Shown: one piece after another, positions 13,234-21,931 of the stretch
Position numbering within the stretch: the stretch's first letter is position 1
Layout of the letters: each line of letters opens with the position of its first letter
Assembly (NCBI GenBank): GCA_017502165.1
Contig: JAFVVO010000001.1
Location: 1 to 46,173, forward strand
Direction: 5' to 3'
Length of the DNA: 46,173 nt
Source: Clostridia bacterium
GTDB taxonomy: Bacteria; Bacillota; Clostridia; Christensenellales; QALW01
Notes under the pieces: model-generated
Databases searched by the model: none
Told to the model about the DNA's origin: nothing
The model's input: only the letters and a program-made list of their open reading frames with translations
Position numbers and translations under genes: made by a program

Positions 13234-15582
13234 ATGATTGCAGGTAAACTTAATAATTTGATAAACTCTTCCGTTACTGTTACAGGGTTAGATAATCAGA
13301 CAAGAATCGAACCCTTGGAAAACGGAAACCCAATAAAAAATCAGCGTCTTAAACTTTGGTGGACTCAGGTTCATTCTATGCGCGGAATAGACGTTCATTT
13401 ATATTTAGACGGAAATTACTGGATAAACAGTCTGGTTCTTAATTTAAGTGACGATTGCGAAGCAGAAAGAATATGTGCCTACAACAAGACCAAAGAAGCG
13501 CTTTTGTGCCAATATTCAGGTGAAACGGGTAAATTTATTTCCGATAGAAAGGTGATTCTTCCGGTTGAGTGCGAAGAAGACGAAATAATTCTTTCATTTG
13601 AAGCTACTGAAGCAAACATCGTAAGCATTGAAAATATCGACGTTTACGGTTTCAAATCCGCAGGCAACTTCCTTTACCCGCAGGTTAACGAATTTAATCT
13701 TTGCGGTGACGGAAGCATTTCGCCCGAAATTTTACAATCCGTTTCTGCTGATTGCGAAACAGCCAATAAAGCCGTGAACGTGCTTAAAGAGAAGTTCTCT
13801 GAGTTAACGAATAAAGAATTAGCGCAAAATGCTTGCGGTGATATTAAGTTCAACTTCGACAACAACGTTGAAACCCAAGGATATACTCTAACCATTGATA
13901 AAAGCGGTGTAAAAATATGCGCTTCTGACGAACGCGGTTTCGTTTATGGAGCTGAAGTTTTCTTAAAGCTTATGCGTTGGGGTGAAATTCCTTTTGTAAG
14001 CATCAAAGATAAACCCAATACTAAGTTGCGCGGAATCCATATGTATTTGCCTCCAATGAACGAAATAGATTTCTTTAAGCGTTTTATCAAGTACATTGCG
14101 TCTCCTTTAGGCTATAACACAATCATTATTGAACTCGGCGGCGCTTTTGAATTCAAAAGGCATCCTGAAATTAACGAAGGCTTTGAAATGGCCAACGAAA
14201 AAGCGGCAAAGGGCGAATGGCCTCCTTTCCCCCACGGTGGCGTTGGTGGTAAAAAAACCATTAAGCAAGAGGTTGTCCGCGACCTCGTTGAATATATCCA
14301 AAGTTTCGGTATGGAAGCAGTGCCTGAGGTTCAAAGTTTCAGCCATGTAGAATACCTTACCGTAACCTATCCCGAGATTGCAGAAGTAAGTGACGAAGCA
14401 ATTTCCACAATATTAAAGGACGGCAGAAGTGATTTCTATAATCACGATTATTGTCCTTCCAACCCCAAAACGTACGAAATTATGTTTGACCTTCTCGAAG
14501 AAGTTCTTGAAGTGTTTGCACCTTGTAAATTAGTGCACATGGGGCACGACGAATTAAAAAAGGTCGGCGTTTGCCCTCTTTGTAAAGGCAAGGATCCTGC
14601 TGAAATTTACGCCCAAGATATTTGGAAATATCGCAATTTCCTTGCCGAGCGCGGTGCCAAAATGATGTTCTGGGCTGACGCCGTTTCAAGCATAAGCCGA
14701 ATCATTCCCTTTGCAAAAGAGGCAATTAAAAAGATACCTAAAGATGTTATTCTTTTAGATTTTATCTGGTACGTTTATCCTTGTGAAACGGAAGATGCTC
14801 TTCTTGCCCACGATATGACCGTTGCTATCGGCAACTTCTATTCAAGCCATCATCAGCGTTCTGCTGAGCGCCTTGCAAAGCCCGGAATGATAGGTGGTGA
14901 AATCTCAACTTGGACAGTCACAAAGGAACAGTCCATTGCCGCAGAAGGAAAAATGTACGATATTTTCTATTTATCGCAAATTCTTTGGTCTAAGGACTAT
15001 AATCCTCTGCTCAGATACGCCTATGACCGCGTGATTCAGAAGGAAATTGCATCTGCCCGCGAAAAAATACAGAACAAAGAATATCCTTCACTGCATAAAA
15101 ATTATTCACAAAAAATCATAGAAGATAAGGGTGCTTTTAACCCCGAAAATACAACGGGCGGAGCTTTTGAAATCAACGACGTTGCCTCAAGCCTTGTTTT
15201 TGAGCATACCGCAACCGATTACGTATTCAGAACTCCTTGGACACCTTTTGAGAACGTAGGCAAGTACGTGATTTCTTACGCAGACGGAAAGCGTGAAGAA
15301 ATAGAGTTAACCTACACCGGCAACATCAGTTATTGGAACAGACGGTTTGGGGAACCTTTCAAGGGAAGATATTACCGCCATAACGGTTATATCGGTGCTA
15401 TGTGGTACACCTCCGGTATAGAAGGCAGATTGCCCGACGGCAAAGTTTACACCCTTTACCGTTACGAATGGATAAACCCTAACCCACAATCAAAAATTTT
15501 AAGCGTTGAATTCGTGCATAACGACAGCGCAAAAACAAACGTAATTATTAACAAGCTTATTGCTTGTAAAAAGGAGATATAA
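13234..15582 (+). CDS. GH20-like glycoside hydrolase (beta-N-acetylhexosaminidase family), intracellular
   Basis: This 782-residue protein has no signal peptide. After an N-terminal beta-rich region (1-160) comes a GH20b-like domain (SGVKICASDERGFVYGAEVFL), then a TIM barrel starting TKLRGIHMYLPP. HMGHDE at 435-440 places the Asp-Glu pair of GH20 enzymes (usually HxGGDE), so the catalytic pair is kept, with a His replacing a Gly. A Cys pair (CPLCKG) follows. The C-terminal 160 residues form a beta domain. GH20 enzymes release terminal N-acetylhexosamines using the substrate acetamido group. AAAGGATAA precedes the ATG, 15 bp after the amidohydrolase gene. Confidence 0.82.
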   Translation: MIAGKLNNLINSSVTVTGLDNQTRIEPLENGNPIKNQRLKLWWTQVHSMRGIDVHLYLDGNYWINSLVLNLSDDCEAERICAYNKTKEALLCQYSGETGKFISDRKVILPVECEEDEIILSFEATEANIVSIENIDVYGFKSAGNFLYPQVNEFNLCGDGSISPEILQSVSADCETANKAVNVLKEKFSELTNKELAQNACGDIKFNFDNNVETQGYTLTIDKSGVKICASDERGFVYGAEVFLKLMRWGEIPFVSIKDKPNTKLRGIHMYLPPMNEIDFFKRFIKYIASPLGYNTIIIELGGAFEFKRHPEINEGFEMANEKAAKGEWPPFPHGGVGGKKTIKQEVVRDLVEYIQSFGMEAVPEVQSFSHVEYLTVTYPEIAEVSDEAISTILKDGRSDFYNHDYCPSNPKTYEIMFDLLEEVLEVFAPCKLVHMGHDELKKVGVCPLCKGKDPAEIYAQDIWKYRNFLAERGAKMMFWADAVSSISRIIPFAKEAIKKIPKDVILLDFIWYVYPCETEDALLAHDMTVAIGNFYSSHHQRSAERLAKPGMIGGEISTWTVTKEQSIAAEGKMYDIFYLSQILWSKDYNPLLRYAYDRVIQKEIASAREKIQNKEYPSLHKNYSQKIIEDKGAFNPENTTGGAFEINDVASSLVFEHTATDYVFRTPWTPFENVGKYVISYADGKREEIELTYTGNISYWNRRFGEPFKGRYYRHNGYIGAMWYTSGIEGRLPDGKVYTLYRYEWINPNPQSKILSVEFVHNDSAKTNVIINKLIACKKEI

Positions 15583-15583
15583 A

Positions 15584-16360
15584 ATGAGAAAAGTAGCATT
15601 TATTACAGGAGCAGGCGGATTTTTAGGAAGTGAGTCTGCCAGGTCATTAGCAAGACAAGGTATTGCAGTTGCAGTTTGCGACATTAATCCTGACACAGTT
15701 AAAGCCACAGTTGACAGCATAAAAGCTTTCGGCGGAGAAGCCTTCGGTATGGTTTTTGACGTTTCTGAATCTAAAGAAGTTGATGCCGCAGTTGAAGAAA
15801 CCGTAAAAAGATACGGCAGACTTGATATTATGATTCATATGGCAGGCGGTAGCGCAAGAATTGCAGGAAAGGACGCAAAATATTTACCTCTTGCCGAGCA
15901 AGAAGACTACGTTATTGACAGAGTTCTTAAAGTAAACCTTTACGGCGCTTTCTGGGCAACCCGTGCCGCCGCAAGACAGATGATAAAGCAAGGCGAAGGC
16001 GGAAAAATTATTAACGTTTCTTCAACAGTAGGTGTTAACGGTCTTGCATGGTCATCAGATTACGCCGCTTCAAAGGGTGGCATTATGTCAATGACAAAAG
16101 CTCTTGCAAAGGAATTAGGACCTCACAAAATCAACATTAACTCTGTTGCTCCCGGCGTTGTTTGCCGTGATACAGTTGATACTTCAACTCCCGAAGGTCG
16201 CGCTTATGCTTATGACACAAACTTATTCGGCGACAAATGCACCGCTGAAGATATTGCAAATCTTGTTGATTTCCTTGTTTCAGATAAAGCACGATTCATC
16301 ACCGGTCAGACTTATATTTGCGACGGTGGCCGCGCACTTTCTATGAAAGGAACAGACTAA
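15584..16360 (+). CDS. Short-chain dehydrogenase/reductase (SDR)
   Basis: This 258-residue protein has TGAGGFLG at 9-16 for NAD(P) binding, the HMAGG variant of NNAG at 85-89, Ser146/147, and YAASK with Tyr160 and Lys164 as the catalytic pair. The ending GQTYICDGGRALS is typical of the family. The start used is the ATG at 15584, behind AAAAGGAGAT; an upstream TTG in frame lies inside the preceding gene. It probably oxidises or reduces a hydroxyl of the sugar derivative handled by this operon. Confidence 0.9.
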   Translation: MRKVAFITGAGGFLGSESARSLARQGIAVAVCDINPDTVKATVDSIKAFGGEAFGMVFDVSESKEVDAAVEETVKRYGRLDIMIHMAGGSARIAGKDAKYLPLAEQEDYVIDRVLKVNLYGAFWATRAAARQMIKQGEGGKIINVSSTVGVNGLAWSSDYAASKGGIMSMTKALAKELGPHKININSVAPGVVCRDTVDTSTPEGRAYAYDTNLFGDKCTAEDIANLVDFLVSDKARFITGQTYICDGGRALSMKGTD

Positions 16361-16361
16361 T

Positions 16362-17336
16362 ATGAAGGCAATGCTTGTAAACGACAACAAAGACCTTGTT
16401 TGGTCCGACGTTGCCGATCCTATACTTAAAGACGACGAGGTTCTTGTAAAAGTTAAAGCTGCGGCGCTTAACCGTGCCGACCTGCTTCAAAGACAAGGTA
16501 AATACCCCTCCCCTCCCGGTTGCCCCGAATGGATGGGCCTTGAAATTGCAGGTATAATTACAGAAGTTGGCAAAAACGTTACTTCTTGGCGCGTTGGCGA
16601 CGAGGTTTGCGCTCTTTTAGGCGGCGGCGGTTACGCTGAATACGTTGCCGTTAAGTTTGATATGCTTATGCCTATTCCTAAGGGACTTTCTTTTGTGGAA
16701 GCCTCTGCTATTCCCGAAGCTTATGCAACCTCATACCTTAATCTTTTTATTGAAGGTCACCTTGAAGCAGGACAGACTGCATTTATTCCCGCAGGCGCAA
16801 GCGGACTTGCTTCAGTTGCAATTCCTATGGCAAAAGCCTTTGGCGCAAGAGTTATAACAAGCGTTTTAACCGACGAAATTCGTGAAAAGGTTCGTTCAAC
16901 GGGCGCTGATATTATTATCAATTCCACTACTGAGGACGTTGCTGAAATACTTAAAAACGAAGAAGCAAACGGTCATCCCGTAAACGTTTCAATGGACTGT
17001 CTTTCAGGTGAAACCTTAGGCAAGAGTCTTCCCTTTATGGCCCGCGGCGGTTACTGGGTAGTAATATCTACTTTGGCAGGAATTACTACAGAAATTCAGC
17101 TTCGTCCTTTGCTTACAAAGGGCTTGCATTTAGTTGGAAGTATGCTTCGCAACCGCACACCTGAATTTAAGGCAGAATTATTAAAGCAGTTAGTTGATAA
17201 CGTTTTCCCAAAAATTGAAAAAGGTCTTATTAAACCCAACATTTACAGGGTACTTCCTATGGCTCAGGCGGAAGATGCACACGCCATTTTAGAGCGTGGT
17301 GAAAACATCGGTAAGGTTGTGCTTACTCTTGATTGA
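16362..17336 (+). CDS. Quinone-oxidoreductase-like medium-chain dehydrogenase (NADPH type)
   Basis: This 324-residue protein belongs to the MDR superfamily, quinone oxidoreductase/PIG3-like branch. The start MKAMLVNDNKDLVWSDVADP is followed by LNRADLLQRQGKYPSPPG, where alcohol dehydrogenases carry zinc-binding Cys, so this is a zinc-free enzyme. A Rossmann segment around 140-170 (FIPAGASGLASVAIPMAKAF) has the relaxed glycine motif seen in this branch. It begins one base after the SDR stop and is clearly part of the operon. The true substrate is probably an enone or carbonyl made from the operon's sugar substrate. Confidence 0.87.
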   Translation: MKAMLVNDNKDLVWSDVADPILKDDEVLVKVKAAALNRADLLQRQGKYPSPPGCPEWMGLEIAGIITEVGKNVTSWRVGDEVCALLGGGGYAEYVAVKFDMLMPIPKGLSFVEASAIPEAYATSYLNLFIEGHLEAGQTAFIPAGASGLASVAIPMAKAFGARVITSVLTDEIREKVRSTGADIIINSTTEDVAEILKNEEANGHPVNVSMDCLSGETLGKSLPFMARGGYWVVISTLAGITTEIQLRPLLTKGLHLVGSMLRNRTPEFKAELLKQLVDNVFPKIEKGLIKPNIYRVLPMAQAEDAHAILERGENIGKVVLTLD

Positions 17337-18294
17337 TACTTTATTTTTAACCTTGCAAAAAATATTTATGTTGTGCACGTTTATTTTGATTGGATATTTT
17401 CTTGCAAGAAAAAACATCATACCTAAAGAAAGCGCCAAAACTCTTTCCTACTTAGGAGCGAATATTATTTATCCTGCGTACTTAATTAAAAATCTTTCCG
17501 CAAGCTTCACAAAGGAAAACTTAACGGAAAATCTTCCTTTCTTTTTCTGGGGTTGTGTTTTCCTTGTATGTGTGCTCGCTATAGGATTTGTGCTATCCTT
17601 ATTTTTCAAAAAAAGCAGTATTCCAAGAAACACCTTTATTTACATATTTGCTTTTGCAAATTACGGATACTTCGGTTATCCCGTTATTGAAGGCGTTTTA
17701 GGCGGAGCATTCTTAGCAAAAACAATGGTTTTCGCGATTCCTCTTTCTATCGCCATTGGGTCAATAGGTTATTTCCTTTTAATGGGCAAAGGCAAAAGCA
17801 TAAAGAGCATCATACTTTCCCCCGGTGTTATTGCTATTTTTATCGGTTGCGCTCTCGGTCTTTTAGGAATAAGCTTTCCCTACAAAAGCACGGAAATCAA
17901 TTTTGGCTCAACCGTTATGAGCTTTATAAGTGATACGATTTCAACCGCAGGCAACAGTATGAGCTTTGTTACTATGCTTTTAACGGGCTTCGTTTTAGGA
18001 AAATTTTCGCTAAAAGAGCTTTTCAAAAGCCCCTTGGCATACGTTGTAGCGCTTGTACGTTTAACCGCAATTTCCATTTTATGCGCAGGCTTGTTATACG
18101 CTTTAGGTGTGCGCGGAATGCTTTTTGCAATCCCCGTAATAATCTGCGGTATGCCCGTTGGAATGAATACCGTATTATTTGCTGAATCAGCAGGAAAAGA
18201 TTCTTCTGAAAGCGCGCGCATTTACTTTATGTCTAACATTTTAGGCGTTATTACCATACCTCTCGTTTTCTCTTTGGTAACGCTGATAATGTGA
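17329..18294 (+). CDS. AEC-family (auxin efflux carrier-like) membrane transporter
   Basis: The protein has about 321 residues and nine to ten membrane helices, with the AEC look: short helices, ANIIYPAYLIKNLSAS early, FANYGYFGYPVIEGVLGG and ICGMPVGMNTVLFAE near the end. Starts GTG 17296, TTG 17329 and ATG 17368 are open. The ATG would cut the first helix, so TTG 17329, overlapping the previous gene by 8 bp, is preferred with moderate certainty. AEC carriers move organic acids (malate, malonate). As the last gene it may import or export the acid handled by the operon. Confidence 0.85.
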   Translation: MIDTLFLTLQKIFMLCTFILIGYFLARKNIIPKESAKTLSYLGANIIYPAYLIKNLSASFTKENLTENLPFFFWGCVFLVCVLAIGFVLSLFFKKSSIPRNTFIYIFAFANYGYFGYPVIEGVLGGAFLAKTMVFAIPLSIAIGSIGYFLLMGKGKSIKSIILSPGVIAIFIGCALGLLGISFPYKSTEINFGSTVMSFISDTISTAGNSMSFVTMLLTGFVLGKFSLKELFKSPLAYVVALVRLTAISILCAGLLYALGVRGMLFAIPVIICGMPVGMNTVLFAESAGKDSSESARIYFMSNILGVITIPLVFSLVTLIM

Positions 18295-18312
18295 TAAAAA
18301 ATTTATCAAAAA

Positions 18313-18346
18313 CAAAAAAGGTAACGTTAATCGTTGCCTTTTTTTG
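18313..18346 (+). terminator. Terminator of the AraC-linked operon
   Basis: AAAAAAGGTAACG pairs with CGTTGCCTTTTTTT (one G-T pair). This stem looks like the one closing the cotJ operon (10343-10375). Confidence 0.85.
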
Positions 18347-18351
18347 TTTAC

Positions 18352-18388
18352 AAAAAATGCTATGAGAATTTCTCATAGCATTTTTTAT
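18352..18388. terminator. Bidirectional terminator before the lipoprotein gene
   Basis: AAAAAATGCTATGAGA pairs perfectly with TCTCATAGCATTTTTT around ATT. It ends the minus-strand lipoprotein gene and backs up the plus-strand stop. Confidence 0.88.
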
Positions 18389-18403
18389 TTAACAATATTT
18401 ACT

Positions 18404-19198
18404 TTACTCTACCCCTTCAACACTTGTTAACGTCATTACGGATGCGTCGTGCTGGACCTTAATAAGTATTCCCGTTGCGGAATCATACCAGATTTTTGCG
18501 CTGTTAACGCTAAAGACTGTATTGGGACGGAGAAGTACTACCTTGCAATCAAAAGCCTTGCCGTTTATATCAAGTGTTTCGTTGTTCATATATTCATATT
18601 TGACTGTTTGGAGCTTATCGCGGTTACCTGAGGATACTTTTATAACGCCTTCAGAGTCTGTAAAGGAGGCGATAACAAAGGGAAGCGTATCCTTATCAAA
18701 ATATTGGTCTGCCAAGGCAACGGCGTAGTTATTTTCCTTAAAACCCGTTTCGGAATTTGCATCGTATTCCTTGGTTTTTATAAGTCCGCTTTTAAGGGCG
18801 TGGTCGTGTTCAAAGGTAAAGTGCGTGTAATAGGCTTTATCAATGGTTACCTTAAATTCTTCTTCTGTAAAAATCGGAGCGAAAACAGATGCGTTTTCCC
18901 GTTCATTCAAAACAAGACGTGAGGCGGTAGTTATAATCTGCCTGCCCTCTTCCCCTTTTTGATTTTCCCAAGGCTCGTCCACCAGAGAAGAAATAATCAG
19001 CTCGGTTTTATCCTCGCTTTCCGTAACGGTATATTTATTGGTGTATTCAAAGCCGTTGGCCTTTACCAAATAAGACGCCTCATAGTTTGTGGGCACCTTA
19101 GTTTTATCTACCGCAACTTCTTCTGTTGGCGCGCATCCGCAAAGGAAGAGAATTGCCGTTAAAGCCGTAATGGCTGCTACTTTTTTTACTTTTGACAT
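18404..19198 (-). CDS. Predicted lipoprotein of unknown function
   Basis: The 264-residue protein has a lipoprotein signal: positive start MSKVKKV, hydrophobic core, and the lipobox LCGC with Cys22 as the lipid-modified residue. The mature part is charged and beta-rich (YEASYLVKANGFEYTNKYTV, KVEYEY-like strands, AKIWYDSATGILIKVQ). This resembles the beta-sheet lipid-carrier-like folds of DUF3108-type proteins, but only loosely. It stands alone, with its own terminator, divergent from transketolase. It sits on the outer face of the cell membrane; its role is unknown. Confidence 0.82.
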   Translation of the reverse strand: MSKVKKVAAITALTAILFLCGCAPTEEVAVDKTKVPTNYEASYLVKANGFEYTNKYTVTESEDKTELIISSLVDEPWENQKGEEGRQIITTASRLVLNERENASVFAPIFTEEEFKVTIDKAYYTHFTFEHDHALKSGLIKTKEYDANSETGFKENNYAVALADQYFDKDTLPFVIASFTDSEGVIKVSSGNRDKLQTVKYEYMNNETLDINGKAFDCKVVLLRPNTVFSVNSAKIWYDSATGILIKVQHDASVMTLTSVEGVE

Positions 19199-19292
19199 TT
19201 TTTGTTCATTCCCCTATTATTTGTTGCTATCATTATACCACCCTTTTGGGCAAATGAAAAGGAAAACTTTTGTGAAGTCTCCTTGAAAACGC

Positions 19293-19321
19293 TTGCAAAA
19301 AGAAATACTCTATTATATAAT
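19293..19321 (+). promoter_or_regulatory. Promoter of the transketolase gene
   Basis: TTGCAA (19293-19298) and TATAAT (19316-19321) with a 17-bp spacer. A tiny hairpin GCGG-TTTA-CCGC then precedes the ACGGAGGA ribosome site. Confidence 0.75.
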
Positions 19322-19361
19322 ATAGTAAAAAATTGCGGTTTACCGCTTACGGAGGAAAATT

Positions 19362-21347
19362 ATGAAACCGATTGAAACAAAAACAGTCAACGCTATCAGA
19401 ATTCTTTCTGCCGAAGGTGTTCAAAAGGCTAACAGCGGACATCCCGGCCTTCCTATGGGTTCTGCCCCCCTTGCATTTGCACTTTGGGCAAACCATCTTA
19501 CCTTCAATCCTAAAAATTGTGATTTTGCTAACCGCGACCGCTTTATTCTTTCTGCAGGTCACGGCTCAATGCTTCTTTATTCACTTATGCACTTGTTTGG
19601 CTATCCCCTTACTATTGACGATCTTAAGGCATTTCGTCAGTGGGGAAGCAAAACTCCCGGACATCCCGAATACGGTCACACAAAGGGTGTTGAAACCTCA
19701 ACAGGTCCTTTAGGTCAGGGCTTTGCTAACGCAGTTGGTATGGCTATGGCCGAAAAGCATCTTGCGGCTAAATTCAACCGCGAAGGCTTTGACATTGTTG
19801 ACCATTATACCTACGTTTTAGTTGGTGACGGTTGCCTTCAGGAGGGTATTCAGTACGAAGCCGCTTCCTTGGCAGGCACCTTAAAATTAGGCAAGCTTAT
19901 CTGCATTTACGATAAGAACGATATTACCATCGAAGGTAACATTAACGTTGCATTCTCCGAGGACGTTGCTGCTCGCCACGAGGCTCTCGGCTGGCACGTT
20001 GTTAAGGTTGAAGACGGCACTGATACTGACGCTGTTTCTGCCGCAATCGCAGAGGCTAAGGCAGTTACCGACAAGCCTTCTATCATCATCTGCCGTACCG
20101 AAATCGGTTACGGTTGCCCCGCAAAGCAGGGTAAGGCTTCTGCCCACGGTGAGCCTTTAGGTGAAGAAAACCTTGCACTGACCAAGGAAAATCTTGGCTG
20201 GACATACGGTCCCTTTGAAGTTCCTGAAGACGTTCGTGCTTTCACAAGTGAAATTGCCGCAAAGGGCGCAGTTGTTGAAGAAAAATGGAACGCTCTTGTT
20301 AAGGAATACGCCGCAAAGTATCCTGAGCTTTACGAAGAATATCTCTTATGGAACAAGCGCGAATTCCCCGTTGATTTAGAGAATAACGAAGATTTCTGGA
20401 CCTTTGAAAATAAACCCAACGCCACACGCGCTATTTCAGGTGACGTGCTTAACCGCCTTGCAAAGCTTCAGCCCAACCTCTTTGGCGGAAGTGCTGACCT
20501 TGCTCCCTCAAACAAATCCGAGCTTAAGGGACAGGCTTTCTTCTCAAACGAAACTCCCGAAGGCGCTAACATTCACTTCGGTATCCGTGAGCACGCCATG
20601 GCCGCTATTGTAAACGGTATGTACCTCCACGGCGGTGTTACTCCCTTCTGTGCAACCTTCTTCGTATTTACCGACTATATGAAGAACGCTATGCGTATGG
20701 CCGCTTTAATGAAGCTTCCCGTAACATACGTTCTTACTCACGACTCCATCGGTGTTGGTGAGGACGGTCCTACCCACGAGCCCGTTGAGCATCTTGCAGG
20801 TATCCGCACAATTCCTAATATGACAGTTTTCCGTCCTGCTGACGCAAATGAAACTGCCGCAGCTTACACCGTTGCTATGAATAACGACGGCCCCACCGCT
20901 ATCGTGCTTACACGTCAGAATCTTCCCTATTACGAAGGAAGCGGAAAGGATGCTCTTAAGGGCGGCTACGTTCTTAAGGCTTCCAAGAACGCTACTCCCG
21001 ACGTTATTTTGATGGCTTCAGGCTCCGAGGTTGAGCAGGCTATGCAGGCTTCCGACCTTCTTGCCGCCGAAGGCATTGACGCCAGTGTTGTTTCAATTCC
21101 TTCAATGGAACTGTTTGACAAGCAGAGCGACGAATACAAGGAAAGCGTGCTTCCTAAAGCAGTACGCGCCCGTGTTGCAGTTGAAGCCGCATCTTCAATG
21201 TGCTGGTACAAGTACGTTGGTCTTGACGGCGCTTGCGTTTGTCTTGATCACTTCGGTGCATCTGCTCCTGCAAAGACTCTGTTTACCGAGTTCGGCTTTA
21301 CCGCTGAAAACGTTGCAGCAACAGCAAAGAAAGTTTTAGGAAAGTAA
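19362..21347 (+). CDS. tkt: Transketolase
   Basis: This full-length 661-residue transketolase has the substrate loop [19 protein letters not shown] (about 24-42), [15 protein letters not shown], the thiamine-diphosphate motif GDGCLQEG...YDKND (about 155-187), the pyrimidine domain ([31 protein letters not shown] with the catalytic Glu) and the C-terminal domain. It transfers two-carbon units between sugar phosphates in the non-oxidative pentose phosphate pathway. It is a single gene with its own promoter. Its G/C-rich codon choice (GGC, GAC, AAG) compared with neighbours fits high expression. Confidence 0.97.
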   Translation: MKPIETKTVNAIRILSAEGVQKANSGHPGLPMGSAPLAFALWANHLTFNPKNCDFANRDRFILSAGHGSMLLYSLMHLFGYPLTIDDLKAFRQWGSKTPGHPEYGHTKGVETSTGPLGQGFANAVGMAMAEKHLAAKFNREGFDIVDHYTYVLVGDGCLQEGIQYEAASLAGTLKLGKLICIYDKNDITIEGNINVAFSEDVAARHEALGWHVVKVEDGTDTDAVSAAIAEAKAVTDKPSIIICRTEIGYGCPAKQGKASAHGEPLGEENLALTKENLGWTYGPFEVPEDVRAFTSEIAAKGAVVEEKWNALVKEYAAKYPELYEEYLLWNKREFPVDLENNEDFWTFENKPNATRAISGDVLNRLAKLQPNLFGGSADLAPSNKSELKGQAFFSNETPEGANIHFGIREHAMAAIVNGMYLHGGVTPFCATFFVFTDYMKNAMRMAALMKLPVTYVLTHDSIGVGEDGPTHEPVEHLAGIRTIPNMTVFRPADANETAAAYTVAMNNDGPTAIVLTRQNLPYYEGSGKDALKGGYVLKASKNATPDVILMASGSEVEQAMQASDLLAAEGIDASVVSIPSMELFDKQSDEYKESVLPKAVRARVAVEAASSMCWYKYVGLDGACVCLDHFGASAPAKTLFTEFGFTAENVAATAKKVLGK

Positions 21348-21351
21348 TTAA

Positions 21352-21378
21352 AAGGGGCTTTAATCAGCCCCTTAACTT
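21352..21378 (+). terminator. Weak terminator or attenuator after transketolase
   Basis: AAGGGGCT (21352-21359) pairs with AGCCCCTT (21366-21373). The T run is broken (AACTTTTATT), so some read-through into the next gene is likely. Confidence 0.6.
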
Positions 21379-21383
21379 TTATT

Positions 21384-21875
21384 ATGAAATATTATTTTGA
21401 ACAAATTTCCTCCTCTGACGTCTCACTTCAAGGCGTTATACTTGCAAAAAGGCTGATAAAGGATTTTCTCGGCACTGAGGCTGACATCGTTTACGATAAA
21501 AACGGCAAGCCGAGAATCAAAGATTCCCACTGCGGAATAAGCATAAGCCATAGCTTTGATATGGTTTTTTGCGGTATTGCAGGCGGTGAAATCGGTGTTG
21601 ATACAGAAAAAATCCGCGATTTTGACGAAAGAATTTCCAGCCGCTTCTTTACTCTTTCCGAAAAGGAATTTGCAAGAAAAAGCAAGGAAAATTTCTTTAA
21701 GGTCTGGACTGTTAAGGAAGCCATAGTAAAGTTTACGGGTGAAGGCTTAAAAGCCTTAACGAGAGTTTGCGCAGTAGAAAACGGGAATATTATTTCCTCT
21801 TGGCGCGATTGCAAGGTTAAAAGCTTTATTGAAAACGGCTATGCCTTTGCTGTTGTGTGGGAAGAAAAAGAATAA
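21384..21875 (+). CDS. 4'-phosphopantetheinyl transferase (Sfp type)
   Basis: The 163-residue protein is a short member of the Sfp superfamily. GEIGVDTEKIRDF holds the magnesium-binding Asp and KVWTVKEAIVKFTGEG the conserved WTxKEA with Lys and Glu. ISISHSFDMVFCG matches the CoA-binding SxSHS segment. It attaches phosphopantetheine to a serine of acyl or peptidyl carrier proteins. No obvious ribosome site precedes the ATG, and the gene lies 36 bp behind transketolase, so expression may depend on read-through. No carrier protein gene is in the window. Confidence 0.9.
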   Translation: MKYYFEQISSSDVSLQGVILAKRLIKDFLGTEADIVYDKNGKPRIKDSHCGISISHSFDMVFCGIAGGEIGVDTEKIRDFDERISSRFFTLSEKEFARKSKENFFKVWTVKEAIVKFTGEGLKALTRVCAVENGNIISSWRDCKVKSFIENGYAFAVVWEEKE

Positions 21876-21894
21876 TTCATAAATTAACAAAATT

Positions 21895-21931
21895 AAAACC
21901 GCTATCGTTTGATAGCGGTTTTGTTTTGTTT
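21895..21931. terminator. Bidirectional terminator
   Basis: AAAACCGCTATC (21895-21906) pairs with GATAGCGGTTTT (21911-21922) around GTTT. It serves the gene on the left and the minus-strand rhamnosidase on the right. Confidence 0.88.

Noticed and set aside
19200-19361. Riboswitch (for example thiamine) before transketolase
   Set aside because: The leader after the promoter is only about 35 bases and holds just a tiny hairpin.
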